Numbered from the stretch's first letter, positions 39,449-48,830 are shown. The stretch is 64,000 nt of DNA from a bacterium (GCA_905221085.1 CAJNBT010000001.1:1-64000), one strand, 5' to 3'. A program made the numbers and translations. Notes: a model not told the origin generated them from the letters alone.

Positions 39449-41188
39449 TTAGTAAAAAATCACAAATCCTTTTGGAGAGATGACAAGATGATTCTCTAAT
39501 TCTTGGCAATTGCTTGCTAGTGCTACTGTTTCCTTCTCTAAAAGATAATCTTCTTTGGACTGGTTAAAGATAGCTTTAAGAATTTGTCCATCGTATTTCC
39601 ACTGCAAAGCTACTACATCAGCTTTGATTTCTTGGAGACTATACTTGCCATGCTGAATGGTTGCTGACGCGTGTTTGCGAATCTTGATTAGCTTCTTGAT
39701 AAAGTTCAACATATCATTGTCACTTGATACGCGTTCCCAAGGCATACAACGACGACAATCTGGATCCGGTCCTCCGCTCAAGGCTAGCTCTGTTCCGTAA
39801 TAGATACACGGTGTTCCTTTTTGTAAAAAGAGGAAGGCTAAGGCTGATTTAACCAGTTGAACGTCTTCATTGGCCGTCCACAAGATTCGTTCTGTATCAT
39901 GCGAATCTAGGAGATTAAACATTACTTCTGAAATCTGCTGTTTGTAATACATAGATTGGCCATTGATTTCATCGATGAACTGGTCCGTCTTCTTAACACC
40001 TCGTAAGAAATAGTCCTTGATGCTATCAGATAAAGGATAATTCATGACCGCGTGAAACTCATCGCCATTTAACCAAGGCTGAGACGTATGCCAGACTTCT
40101 CCAAGGATATAAAGAACAGGCTTTTTAGCTAGAACTGCCTTACGAAAATCCTTCCAGAACTGATGGTCAATCTCATTAGCCACATCCAAACGCCAAGCAT
40201 CAATATCAAGCTCTTCAATCCAATAAGTCGCGACCTTTAAAAGATAATCCTTGACCTCTGGATTGGCTGTATTTAGCTTAGGCATATAGTCCTCGAAACC
40301 AAAAGCATGATAGGGTAACTCTCTCTTATTGGCTAGCTTTTCAGTCGTCACTGGGAATTGTTGAATATGGAACCAATCTTTATAAGCAGATTGTTCACCA
40401 TTTTTGACAACATCTTGCCATTGAGGCGATTGCGAACCGATATGGTTAAATACTGCATCCAGCATGACTTTCATGCCACGCTGATGAGCTTGCTCAATCA
40501 ACTCCCGAAAGGTGTCCTTGTCTCCAAAATGACGGTCAATTTCAAAATAATCCGTCGTATTGTACTTGTGATTGCTCGTCGATTCAAAGATGGGACAGAG
40601 ATAAAGACCAGTAATGCCCAAGTCTTGCAAATAATCCAGATGGTCTATAATCCCCTGTAAATCACCACCAAAGAAATCGCTCGTCTTTGGTTTGATAGAG
40701 GAATCCCAAGCTAGCGCACCTTCAGGTGAAATCTCAGGGCTCCCATTAGCAAAACGTTCCGGGAAAATCTGATACCAAACAGTATTTGCTACCCAGTCAG
40801 GTACATAACAAGCATCAATCTCATGGATATACGGAATTTTAAAGCCATTTCCTTCGTAATGAAGATTCTCTAGCGTGTTTTCTACACATCCCTTATCGCC
40901 ATACAAAATACTTTGACCTTCTGTATCCGTGACTTCAAAGAGATACTGGATACGTGCAAAGTCAACGGACACTTCAACCTGCCAATAATCAAAGATGGCA
41001 TCAGAAGTGATCTTGGCCATTTTCTTTGTATCTTGATAAAACTCCTCCATAAAAATAAAAGGATCCCCATAATGCAAGTTGATGCTTTCAATGTCCCCTT
41101 TCTTAGTTCGAATCCGAATATGGAATTTCTTATTCTTGTAAAGATAGGCATACTCCGACTCAGGTCTATGGTAAATAGCACTTAATTC
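39449..41188 (-). CDS. GH13 alpha-glucan hydrolase (neopullulanase/cyclomaltodextrinase group)
   Basis: This 579-residue cytoplasmic enzyme has an N-terminal CBM34-like beta domain (about 1-120), a GH13 catalytic barrel and a C-terminal beta domain. Catalytic residues lie in WRLDVANEID (nucleophile Asp), ILGEVWH (acid/base Glu) and LLDSHDTERI. The start MELSAIYHRPES has TTAGGAGAC upstream. No signal peptide: it probably degrades imported maltodextrins or cyclodextrins. A CRE at the promoter indicates catabolite control. The GH13_20 subfamily fits the N-terminal domain; exact substrate unproven. Confidence 0.9.
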   Translation of the reverse strand, partial: ELSAIYHRPESEYAYLYKNKKFHIRIRTKKGDIESINLHYGDPFIFMEEFYQDTKKMAKITSDAIFDYWQVEVSVDFARIQYLFEVTDTEGQSILYGDKGCVENTLENLHYEGNGFKIPYIHEIDACYVPDWVANTVWYQIFPERFANGSPEISPEGALAWDSSIKPKTSDFFGGDLQGIIDHLDYLQDLGITGLYLCPIFESTSNHKYNTTDYFEIDRHFGDKDTFRELIEQAHQRGMKVMLDAVFNHIGSQSPQWQDVVKNGEQSAYKDWFHIQQFPVTTEKLANKRELPYHAFGFEDYMPKLNTANPEVKDYLLKVATYWIEELDIDAWRLDVANEIDHQFWKDFRKAVLAKKPVLYILGEVWHTSQPWLNGDEFHAVMNYPLSDSIKDYFLRGVKKTDQFIDEINGQSMYYKQQISEVMFNLLDSHDTERILWTANEDVQLVKSALAFLFLQKGTPCIYYGTELALSGGPDPDCRRCMPWERVSSDNDMLNFIKKLIKIRKHASATIQHGKYSLQEIKADVVALQWKYDGQILKAIFNQSKEDYLLEKETVALASNCQELENHLVISPKGFVIFY

Positions 41189-41225
41189 CATCAATTTGTC
41201 TCCTAAAGTTTTAATTCCAATTTCA

Positions 41226-41281
41226 CGCAAACGTTTTCATAATTGTGATTCTAGTATACTACTTTCGTATTTTATTTTCAA
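41226..41281 (-). promoter_or_regulatory. Promoter with catabolite-responsive element for the GH13 gene
   Basis: TTGAAA (41281-41276) and TATACT (41258-41253) are 17 bp apart. TGAAAACGTTTGCG (41239-41226) matches the CcpA-site consensus TGWAARCGYTWNCW at all but the last position and covers the region just after the start point, so CcpA would block initiation. Confidence 0.85.
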
Positions 41282-41364
41282 GGATTGTCCGTAGATTCTA
41301 GTGATTTGGTTCTATAAATAAAAAAGCAGCCAGTCTTACAACTTGCTACTTTTCAAATGATGAT

Positions 41365-41856
41365 TTACAAATATCTTTCCAGCCACTCAATTTTTTTAAA
41401 ATCCTTATTGTTATTGTGATCATTTCGATAGGAATCTTGGGAAGAAGCCTTGTAAATACTTAAAAACTGTTCCAAACTTGGAACGCGAAAAGTGATGTTT
41501 TCGAGATGAATCAGCTCTATATCCGATTCCGAAACTCCTGCAAAATCAGGTAAAGAATCAATACTTCCGAATTCAACACTCAGACCATCTTTTTGGAATT
41601 CATGCTCATGAATATCTATTAAGGCGTAGCCTAAGTGTTTCATCACTTTCATTATCTTGTCCCACTCATAAATTCTGAGATGATCAGGTGCTTCCCAACC
41701 TCTAGGATCACCAGACACATGAATGTCAATGTCAGACGGCCTCCATTCTTCATTTGAACGGTATTCAAAACCCAAGGACCCCATGAGCGTCGGAGTGATT
41801 CCGACTTGGTTTAAATGAGAACAAATTGTTCGAAATTCATCAAATAGAGAATTCAT
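41365..41856 (-). CDS. Nucleotidyltransferase-fold protein
   Basis: This 163-residue protein has the Pol-beta-type motif LMGSLGFEYR followed by SDIDIHVSGD, and a later acidic strand (GLSVEFGSID). A third Asp is replaced by Glu. GGAGGAGG precedes the ATG. Small stand-alone members modify antibiotics or other small molecules, but nothing here identifies the substrate. A weak hairpin with T-run follows at 41321-41357. Confidence 0.7.
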   Translation of the reverse strand: MNSLFDEFRTICSHLNQVGITPTLMGSLGFEYRSNEEWRPSDIDIHVSGDPRGWEAPDHLRIYEWDKIMKVMKHLGYALIDIHEHEFQKDGLSVEFGSIDSLPDFAGVSESDIELIHLENITFRVPSLEQFLSIYKASSQDSYRNDHNNNKDFKKIEWLERYL

Positions 41857-41919
41857 TCCTCCTCCAATCGTTGATATAGAACTTAATTTCGTTGTGAATA
41901 ATAAACTAATTTTTACCTT

Positions 41920-42801
41920 CTACTCTTTCGGTTTTGAAAATACTTCAACTCGCTGAGCTAGAACTTTGATTTCTACAGGTAGGTTATCCGATTTATCGCC
42001 ATCAACATCTGACTCCAATTCACTATCTGAAGAGATCTTAATATTACGCGCTCTGATATACTCAATATTATCATTGCCGACAACATCTCCTTTTAGTAAA
42101 TCAGGAATAACGGATAGTTTAGAGAATATAGAAGCATCCTTCAGAATCAAAATGTTGGCATAGCCGTCTTTGTTCTCTTCAAAAATTTTCTTATCAGCGA
42201 AGTAATTTGTCAAGAGAACCAAAACATGGCTAGCTTCACCAACATAATTTCCATTTTCTGTCTCAACCTTAATGTTAAAGACCTGATCCGTCATGACAGA
42301 CTTCATGGTATTTACAGCATAGGCTAAAATACCAAATTTTGTCTTGTCCTCAATCTCCACATTGTGAATCGCCTCAGGCAGAGAACCGATACTAAAAATA
42401 TAACCAAAATAATTGTCATTCGCTTTACCAATATCAATCTTATTGGTTAAGTTGAAATCCAGTTCATCAATTGCGCCATCGATGTCTTGATTGATTTCCA
42501 ACAGTTTTGTAATGAGGTTACCCGTACCCCCAGGGATAATACCCAACTTAGGAATGTAGTCTCTCTCAGCAATACCCGAAATGACTTCGTTGACAGTCCC
42601 GTCTCCACCAAACACAACCACTGCATCGTACTGCTCACGAGAAGCTTCTTCAGCAAAATGTGTTGCATCCAAAGCTTTTTCGGTAATTTTGGTTTCTACG
42701 TGCTCAAAGTATTCTTTTGCTTTATTCTCCAGCTTTTCTTTGTAATCCAAAGCCTTCTCGCCACCAGAAGTAGGGTTGATAATTACCATTGCTTTTTTCA
42801 T
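41920..42801 (-). CDS. Diacylglycerol/lipid kinase family protein (YegS/DgkB-like)
   Basis: This 293-residue soluble lipid kinase begins MKKAMVIINPTSGGEKALDY, with GAGGAG upstream. The ATP-binding motif GGDGTVNEV is at 65-73, and GIIPGGTGNLITK follows. The C-terminal domain contains the VESDVDGDK-type motif. DgkB-type enzymes recycle diacylglycerol released during lipoteichoic acid synthesis; assignment to that role is by family only. Confidence 0.9.
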   Translation of the reverse strand: MKKAMVIINPTSGGEKALDYKEKLENKAKEYFEHVETKITEKALDATHFAEEASREQYDAVVVFGGDGTVNEVISGIAERDYIPKLGIIPGGTGNLITKLLEINQDIDGAIDELDFNLTNKIDIGKANDNYFGYIFSIGSLPEAIHNVEIEDKTKFGILAYAVNTMKSVMTDQVFNIKVETENGNYVGEASHVLVLLTNYFADKKIFEENKDGYANILILKDASIFSKLSVIPDLLKGDVVGNDNIEYIRARNIKISSDSELESDVDGDKSDNLPVEIKVLAQRVEVFSKPKE

Positions 42802-42912
42802 TAATATTCTCCTCAATATTCGTTAGAAATCTTTATATTTCATTATATGAAACTAAATGTAACCCTATTATACAATGAAAACTCAGAAAAAAGAAATATG
42901 ACGTACTGGAGA

Positions 42913-43767
42913 TTAGTACGCTTTTATTCTATTTTCCCATCGTATAACTACATCCTTTAAGTGGTCATCCAAGCAAAAATAGGCCTTATCCTTTATCCAA
43001 TCAGGAATACCATAAGCTGCCTCTGCAATGCTGCCAGTAATTGCAGCCAGAGTATCACTGTCGCCACCAAGTGATATGGCATTCCTTATCGCATCTTCGA
43101 AGTCTCGACTTTCAAGAAAGGCAAGAATGGCTTGAGGGACAGTTTCCTGACATGTTTCATTAAAACGGTATGTAGGGCGAATCTCATCTAAAGTTTGAGA
43201 TAAATTGTAGCTGTATTCCTTCTCTATATAATCCTTAATCCGTCTTTTACACTCTGTATGATTGTCATTAATTGGTTGCTCGTATTCTCTACAATAACCA
43301 CCAAAGTAAAAACGACACAGAAAGATAGCATCAGCTGTAGCCATAGCACCTTTAATACCTTCTGGATGATTATGGGTTACCTCTGCAGAAAGGCTCGCAA
43401 GTTCTCTAGATGATGGCCACGTACCAGTTCTCTCATAGACATCACAGTCCATGACCCAAGCACATGGAGAAACACGCATAGCTGATCCATTCCCAAAGCT
43501 ATTGTAAGGCTCACGATTATCGCTGATTAGCCATGCATTAAACCGAACACCGTAATCAGCATTCGGATACCGTCTGCCGTATTTCTTCATGGCATCAATA
43601 AAGTCGTCTTTTTGTCCCCCATCCATAATCGCTTCTGCAACAGCACAGGTCATAACCGTGTCATCTGTAAAAAAGCAGTCCTTCCGAAATAAAGGAAAGT
43701 CCTTCGTTTTGATATTGTTCCATTCGTAAACAGAACCGACAATATCTCCAATAATTGCTCCGAGCAT
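42913..43767 (-). CDS. ADP-ribosylglycohydrolase family protein
   Basis: This 284-residue protein of the DraG/ARH family has an all-helical fold with metal-binding motifs FFTDDTVMTCAV near residue 35 and GGDSDTLAAITG near the C-terminus. Such enzymes remove ADP-ribose from proteins or nucleic acids. No partner ADP-ribosyltransferase is seen. GGAGAA precedes the ATG. About 230 bp of AT-rich DNA with no gene lies upstream. Confidence 0.9.
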   Translation of the reverse strand: MLGAIIGDIVGSVYEWNNIKTKDFPLFRKDCFFTDDTVMTCAVAEAIMDGGQKDDFIDAMKKYGRRYPNADYGVRFNAWLISDNREPYNSFGNGSAMRVSPCAWVMDCDVYERTGTWPSSRELASLSAEVTHNHPEGIKGAMATADAIFLCRFYFGGYCREYEQPINDNHTECKRRIKDYIEKEYSYNLSQTLDEIRPTYRFNETCQETVPQAILAFLESRDFEDAIRNAISLGGDSDTLAAITGSIAEAAYGIPDWIKDKAYFCLDDHLKDVVIRWENRIKAY

Positions 43768-43998
43768 GAGATTTCTCCGTGTAACGTATTGAGGCGGTGA
43801 TATATTTTATAAATTTGTAGTTCCTTATAAACTAAGTTCCTACAAAATTTATAGGTGTTCATCTAATAAAATTATAGTTCACATAGTTCTAAATTAAAGT
43901 TAGGATATATAATTGAAAGACTTAATAATTCTTAATATAAACATTTTTAATAAACAACTTTATTTGATTTCACAATTTGTTTCACTCTCCAGTTATAA

Positions 43999-44469
43999 TT
44001 ATACTGGTTGTACACTAGCCATCAGACCGTGAGAAATAAAACATCTATTATTTTGAAAGTTTGAAAAATAGGTATCACTGATAAAACTGTATAGGTTATC
44101 AACAGGTCTATTGTACCAATCCTTGTAAACATATTCCATCTCATATATCAGTAATGCTTGTCCATCTTGACTATAGCCTTTGAAAGTTATCGAAAAAACA
44201 TCTCTAAACCCAATAACCTTATCATTCTTATTTGAATTATTCCTATTTCTATATTGCTCAAAATCAATAAGTCGCGTATAATTCATGAGTTTAGATAAGG
44301 ATTTCTCTGATAATTTCTGACTATGTTCAAAAACGATTATTCCAGTATTCCCACACTCTTGGTAGGACAGTTCAGAGTTCATCAGATTACACTCTAAATA
44401 ACCCAAAATTTCACAACCACAATGGATAATAAATTCAATTTTAGAAAAATATTCTTTAGTCCATATCAT
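43999..44469 (-). CDS. Hypothetical protein (156 residues)
   Basis: Soluble protein beginning MIWTKEYFSKIEFIIHCGCEI, with four cysteines in the N-terminal 45 residues. GGAGAAAA lies before the ATG. No family recognised. It is the last gene before sequence that looks accessory. Confidence 0.6.
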   Translation of the reverse strand: MIWTKEYFSKIEFIIHCGCEILGYLECNLMNSELSYQECGNTGIIVFEHSQKLSEKSLSKLMNYTRLIDFEQYRNRNNSNKNDKVIGFRDVFSITFKGYSQDGQALLIYEMEYVYKDWYNRPVDNLYSFISDTYFSNFQNNRCFISHGLMASVQPV

Positions 44470-44775
44470 CTTTTTTCTCCACTACTAACTATGCTAGGAG
44501 ACATTGTTCCAAACTCACAAATCTACTTTTGGCCTAACATATTTTACATTTAGATATAATACTAAAATATCTATTACGACAAAAGCCTTTATTTCAAGGC
44601 TTTCTTAATTTCTTTTGTTACAAAGTTTTAATACTATTACCAGTATAGCTAAGCACTTGATGTAATACGTTTGTAAGAATCAAAAGGCTTGGGAAACCTT
44701 TTGAGAATTAACATAGACCGAAAATGATAGAATCAACATTTAACACTACGCTCTGTAAAAACTAAAAACACAAAG
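44470..44775. other. Gene-free boundary segment with hairpins and a repeat shared with the recombinase end
   Basis: This 306-bp stretch holds a terminator-like hairpin (AAAGCCTT/AAGGCTTT at 44581-44602) and a segment at 44666-44713 resembling that at 48792-48839 next to the serine recombinase stop, including TCAAAAGG/CCTTTTGA (44680-44704). No gene was found. It may be a remnant attachment region. Confidence 0.5.
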
Positions 44776-46059
44776 TTACCAGTAGTACCTTTTCTCACTT
44801 AGATATTGTTCTTTTTGTTCTCTAGAATTTTCATGATTTCTATTTCCTAATAATTCATCTGTTGAAGAAACTATTGGGTCTATCCAGTCAGCTTTGGATC
44901 TAATCCAATCAATTTCTTCTTTGCTAAGCTTCCCCGCTATCTCCAGTTTATCAGCCATCAGTCTTAAATCATTTGCTGTTTGAAAATCATCTAGTGTATT
45001 AAGAAGAGACATTGTCCGCTTCTTCTCTTCTTCGATTCTATTTTGTAATTTTCTTTTTCGCTCCTGCTCCTCTTCGTATTGTCTTGCTCTCTCTTCACGT
45101 TCAAGTCGTAAGTTCTTAACCTTATAATACTCTTGGTAAATTAAAACAATTATTTCTGGGATTGATTGTTCAAGTGTGAATTCTTTAGTATCTTTAATGT
45201 ATTTACCATCTATTATCTTAAATCGAAATTTTCCATTTGGTATATAGTCATACTTCTTTATTCTTGGTTTAAAAGCATATCCATTAAACTTAACGCTATC
45301 ATTGTACTCTGCTAGTTCTTTAGCTTCTTCTTTTGTTAATTCATGACTTACTTTGTCTGTTGATTCTATAACTTCAAAACGAACAATATCCTTATCAATT
45401 TGAATATCCCAATTTGAAGTCACATTATCACCGATTCTTTCAATTACAGTAACTAGGGTATCTAAAAAGCGATATAAACGTGGAAGAGAATTTAGTGAAA
45501 TATTTTTTACAAATTTAGGTTCTTTTAAATCATTATATCTGTGTCTAGAATCAAAGTAAGGATAGGAGGCAGCTTTTTCCCTCTTATTCCACTCTGCGAT
45601 TTTATCTCTTAGATTAGCTACAGATTTATGTAATCTCTTATTTGGAGCCTGGTTTAGGTTTAAAACTGATTCAATAATACGCTCTATTTTATCGTTCTCT
45701 ATAAATGACAATGAACTTCTTATACTAGTTGTATCAGTTTTAACAGTTTCTTCGTTTTTATCCTCCGTACTATCTTCTTTATGTTTAGCAGCTTTAACTC
45801 TACTGTTCTTTAAACTTTTTCTATCAATATGAACCTCATTTATGTCATTTTGTGGTAATGGAACGATAAGTTCACTTAAATCTTGTCCAGTATTCTTACG
45901 ATACCAATAGCTACCCTTTGGAATTGGTATTTCAAATTCTTTACATTTCTTGAGTAAGTCAGAATAACTTAAATCATATTTCAATGAAACTTGTTTCGCA
46001 CTTATCTCCCAGATTTCTTCATAGAGTTCTTCTCTAGAGAAGGTCTTTATTATCTTCAT
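44776..46059 (-). CDS. Unknown protein with N-terminal LYEEIW motif (427 residues)
   Basis: The N-terminus (SREELYEEIWEISAKQVS, then YDLSYSDLLKKCKEFEIPIP and GSYWYRK) matches a widespread uncharacterised family in which LY-x-x-VW and IP-x-P-x-GYW are constant. It resembles a helix-turn-helix start. A charged coiled-coil region spans about 310-370. The start ATG at 46059 has AAAGG eight bases upstream. Homologues are scattered on mobile elements; function unknown. Confidence 0.7.
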   Translation of the reverse strand: MKIIKTFSREELYEEIWEISAKQVSLKYDLSYSDLLKKCKEFEIPIPKGSYWYRKNTGQDLSELIVPLPQNDINEVHIDRKSLKNSRVKAAKHKEDSTEDKNEETVKTDTTSIRSSLSFIENDKIERIIESVLNLNQAPNKRLHKSVANLRDKIAEWNKREKAASYPYFDSRHRYNDLKEPKFVKNISLNSLPRLYRFLDTLVTVIERIGDNVTSNWDIQIDKDIVRFEVIESTDKVSHELTKEEAKELAEYNDSVKFNGYAFKPRIKKYDYIPNGKFRFKIIDGKYIKDTKEFTLEQSIPEIIVLIYQEYYKVKNLRLEREERARQYEEEQERKRKLQNRIEEEKKRTMSLLNTLDDFQTANDLRLMADKLEIAGKLSKEEIDWIRSKADWIDPIVSSTDELLGNRNHENSREQKEQYLSEKRYYW

Positions 46060-46134
46060 TTGAAACACCTTTACCCTTATACTTTACATCACCGTTTTTA
46101 TATTTACCAAGCGAAAATGCAAATTCAAAAACTT

Positions 46135-46479
46135 CTAATTCTTCACTTCTGCATTTTCGCTTAATATAAAAAGTAAGTCTTGTTTTAAACCGTTAAATTC
46201 CTCTATAATTTTATCTAAACTAGTTTCAATATTTTCAACACGGATCTCTGATAGTTTACCATGATTGTATGAAATCATTCTTTCAGCAATAATATGATAT
46301 GACCAACTCTCAGTGAAACGTCTATCTCTTTCTTCGTTATGAATAGCAAAACCAATTGGAAGAAGATTATTTCTAAGACCTATAGCAACTGCCTGTGAAC
46401 TTATACCTAAATAATCACCAGCAATTTTTAATGTGATTTTATTTAATTTTCTAATATCTTCGTCGGTATATTTCGGCAT
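46135..46479 (-). CDS. Small HTH-like hypothetical protein (114 residues)
   Basis: The N-terminal 45 residues (DEDIRKLNKITLKIAGDYLG, then ISSQAVAIGLRNN) read as a DNA-binding helix-turn-helix, and the C-terminal half as a helical dimerisation segment. AAGGAG precedes the ATG. Probably a regulator of an integrated element; target unknown. Confidence 0.6.
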   Translation of the reverse strand: MPKYTDEDIRKLNKITLKIAGDYLGISSQAVAIGLRNNLLPIGFAIHNEERDRRFTESWSYHIIAERMISYNHGKLSEIRVENIETSLDKIIEEFNGLKQDLLFILSENAEVKN

Positions 46480-46673
46480 GTTAGTACTCCTTTGTTATAA
46501 TTCAAGTTAAGGATTTAATTATCATATCAATTGTTTTACATACTTCCTGCTTTCCTAATCAACTTTCAAATATATAGCGTTTTCATTATTTTCTTATTCT
46601 ATTATATCATTATTCAAAATAAAAAACTGCAACTTACTAGTTGCAGTTAAACACGGATTTACTTCTGTTCCTT

Positions 46674-47438
46674 TTAGAAACTTATATTTTCATTTTCAGG
46701 CATAGTAAAGACATCATTTTTTTCAAAATAGGGTTTTACCATTTCTTTCCACCTAGCTCTATGAAAATTGATTGATTTTAAAGGAGATAGGCCATAATTT
46801 CCCAATGCATAACCATCATTTACTTCAACAACAAGTGTTCTGCCATCGCGAGTAACACCGATATCTAGTCCATAAGCTATTGGTGCATCTTTCCAACATG
46901 CTATAACATCATCAATTACACTAGGATCAAATTGTGCATGATAATCACCTGTGTAGGGTCGAACATCTAATACGCGACCATCTAAAACAAAACAGCGCCA
47001 TTCTGCTATGAATTCTACAACCTCACTAATCCATATAGGATAGTCGAAAGGTAGACCAATACCTATTAAATCATGGATTCCATTAACAACTCTTCCAGTA
47101 AAGACTTTTGAACCAGCTTTAGGCTTAATAAATTTTCCCCAATTATCAGGTATATTTACAATCTCTCCTAACACACTTTCATAAATTTTTCTACCATAAA
47201 ACTCTTTAAGCTCAATAGGATAGTCATAAACCGGAACGTTTAAGCCCATCACTTTTAGTAATGCTCTAGTCTCCGTTATATAATCTACAACTGTATCATC
47301 ACTTGTTAACTGTTTTATTTCAGAAAAAGATTTATATAAAATAACTTCTTCTCCTTGTAAGTAGGCACCTACTTGAGCATTGTACTTATTAATTGAAACT
47401 TCACTTGGTAGTTTGCTTTGTCTAATATAAACAACCAT
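46674..47438 (-). CDS. ATP-grasp domain protein (DUF4343-like)
   Basis: This 254-residue protein has ATP-grasp features: GKFIKPKAGSKVFTGRVV for nucleotide binding, then WRCFVLDGRVLDVRPYTGD and VTRDGRTLVVEVNDGYALG with the metal-binding Glu and Asn. Such enzymes ligate a carboxylate to an amine or thiol; the substrate is unknown. It lies downstream of a ribbon-helix-helix gene and has an operator-like site 21 bp before its start, so it is probably repressed by that neighbour. Confidence 0.75.
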   Translation of the reverse strand: MVVYIRQSKLPSEVSINKYNAQVGAYLQGEEVILYKSFSEIKQLTSDDTVVDYITETRALLKVMGLNVPVYDYPIELKEFYGRKIYESVLGEIVNIPDNWGKFIKPKAGSKVFTGRVVNGIHDLIGIGLPFDYPIWISEVVEFIAEWRCFVLDGRVLDVRPYTGDYHAQFDPSVIDDVIACWKDAPIAYGLDIGVTRDGRTLVVEVNDGYALGNYGLSPLKSINFHRARWKEMVKPYFEKNDVFTMPENENISF

Positions 47439-47458
47439 TTCATCACTCCTATATCACT

Positions 47459-47472
47459 AGTGTTACACCTGT
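47459..47472. promoter_or_regulatory. Operator-like site upstream of the ATP-grasp gene
   Basis: AGTGTTACACCTGT is the exact reverse complement of the 14-bp site at 47716-47729; the core GTGT-T-ACAC is itself a dyad. Confidence 0.6.
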
Positions 47473-47500
47473 TTGTAAAAAAATAATAGCTTTTTTGCTG

Positions 47501-47689
47501 TTATTTTTTTGAGTAAATAGCTCCCATAATATCATCAAAATAATCAACGGTATTTAGGAGTAATTCTATAACCTGGGACTTTGTTAGTCGCATTCCCCTT
47601 CTATCTCTAGCATCTTCTACTAAATTTTCAAGTTTCTCTAGATTTTTATCATCCAAGCTAATCATTATTCTATTTTTATCAGTTGCCAT
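47501..47689 (-). CDS. Ribbon-helix-helix DNA-binding protein
   Basis: This 62-residue protein has the RHH pattern: a basic strand KNRIMISLDDKN, a helix ending LVEDARDRRG, and RLTKSQVIELLLNTV. The ATG at 47689 (MATDKNRIM) has GAGG eight bases upstream; an ATG two codons earlier is too close to it. It is flanked by identical operator-like sites in opposite orientation, consistent with autorepression and control of the ATP-grasp gene. Too little is known to call it an antitoxin. Confidence 0.75.
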   Translation of the reverse strand: MATDKNRIMISLDDKNLEKLENLVEDARDRRGMRLTKSQVIELLLNTVDYFDDIMGAIYSKK

Positions 47690-47715
47690 TTTCATCACCT
47701 CAAGTTAATTCTATC

Positions 47716-47729
47716 ACAGGTGTAACACT
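47716..47729. promoter_or_regulatory. Operator-like site upstream of the RHH gene
   Basis: ACAGGTGTAACACT lies 27 bp before the RHH start; it carries the dyad GTGT-A-ACAC and is the inverse of the site at 47459. Confidence 0.6.
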
Positions 47730-47998
47730 TGTGTCAACTGGCTTTTATAATACATTAGTTTAAAAATGGAGAGGATTTTTAACACAGTAACTTTAAATCT
47801 TTGGTATTAAAAAGTTTTCACAGTATTTATAGAAATAAAATCTGTATCAAATATAGTATAAATTATGAGCGGTTACTCTAATACTTTCCCTCTAAACAAG
47901 AAAAAGGCTTACACTCAAGGGTTTTCTTAACTCCCTTCGTTACAACATTTTGACGCTTTTACTAGCAAAGGTACATACTCACAAGGAACTTTGGTTGA

Positions 47999-48565
47999 CT
48001 ATTGAATCTCTCCCACCTCTTCTTTTACATATCCTTCTACATCTTCAATTTCTACAAACATTGGGTCTAAGTGACACAAGAAATGCCAATCTTCGCTTCC
48101 TTTTTTTCTGTAAAGAATCGCTTCACCGTCTTCACTTCCGAAAAAACTTCTATCTACTTCATATCCACTACCTTTTAGAAAGTCTTTTGCTTTGCGAAAG
48201 TTCACTTCTCTATCTTCGACATAGGTTTTAACTTCATGGTTGTTAACAACATATGCATCGATTTTTGAATATCCTTCGATCACTCTATCGTTTTTGAGGG
48301 ATAAATTTGAAATCTCTTTCCAAATAATGTCTACATTTTCCTCAGGATCGAACATAAATTTAGATAAAGGAACAATATTTCCGTTAAAAATAATTTCCAT
48401 ATAATCCGGTATGTTTTTAGGATTAAAATACTCCACTTCAAAACCATCTTCTGTTTCCAGAGTGTATCCCGGGATTTGAGCTACAAAGGCTTTCCCATCT
48501 TCTATGGAATCAAATGCGACTAAATCTTTAGAATAATCATTTTGGTACAATTCCAATATAACCAT
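47999..48565 (-). CDS. Hypothetical protein (188 residues)
   Basis: Soluble acidic protein. The start MVILELYQNDYSKDLVAF at 48565 has GGAGAG seven bases upstream and is preferred to an ATG 15 codons earlier. No membrane span or known motif. The 3' flank (about 47900-47990) resembles sequence near 44580-44650. Function unknown. Confidence 0.6.
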   Translation of the reverse strand: MVILELYQNDYSKDLVAFDSIEDGKAFVAQIPGYTLETEDGFEVEYFNPKNIPDYMEIIFNGNIVPLSKFMFDPEENVDIIWKEISNLSLKNDRVIEGYSKIDAYVVNNHEVKTYVEDREVNFRKAKDFLKGSGYEVDRSFFGSEDGEAILYRKKGSEDWHFLCHLDPMFVEIEDVEGYVKEEVGEIQ

Positions 48566-48738
48566 CGATAATCTCTCCATTTTCATTATCAGGCTAATGT
48601 AAATAAGCACGTCACCTGACCAATTCAGGCTCTTTGTATCATTTCGTCATATTTCCTACTTACTTTACGAATCCCATACCCAGAACACACCTTATCGACT
48701 TTCGGTCTCACCTCGTCGTATTGGCTGAGCATCTACTT

Positions 48739-48801
48739 CTACTTCGCTGATGTCTCAGCTCGTACAAGCAGTGATACCGCCTCAACATGATGCGTCTGTA
48801 G
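48739..48801 (-). pseudogene. C-terminal fragment resembling RumA/RlmD 23S rRNA (uracil-5)-methyltransferase
   Basis: A short frame reads LQTHHVEAVSLLVRAETSAK and then stops. The pattern T-x-HVE-x-V-x-LL-x-R is the usual end of RumA/TrmA-family methyltransferases. It lies 35 bp beyond the stop of the serine recombinase and in the same orientation, as expected if the element inserted into the 3' end of rumA. No other part of rumA is in the window. Only 20 residues support this. Confidence 0.5.
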
Positions 48802-48803
48802 GA

Positions 48804-48830
48804 CTCAAAAGGTTTAGGGAACCTTTTGAG
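48804..48830. repeat. Inverted repeat between recombinase and rumA-like fragment
   Basis: CTCAAAAGGTT and AACCTTTTGAG form a perfect 11-bp stem with a five-base loop. A related repeat is at 44680-44704. It may be a terminator for the recombinase gene or part of an attachment site. Confidence 0.6.

Noticed and set aside
43857..43998. Search for tRNA or attachment site between the ADP-ribosylglycohydrolase and the next gene
   Set aside because: The stretch is AT-rich, without tRNA-like cloverleaf or duplicated flank.
47950..48231. Plus-strand leucine-rich frame of 93 codons
   Set aside because: It is antisense to the hypothetical gene at 47999-48565, with no ribosome site and composition typical of a shadow frame.
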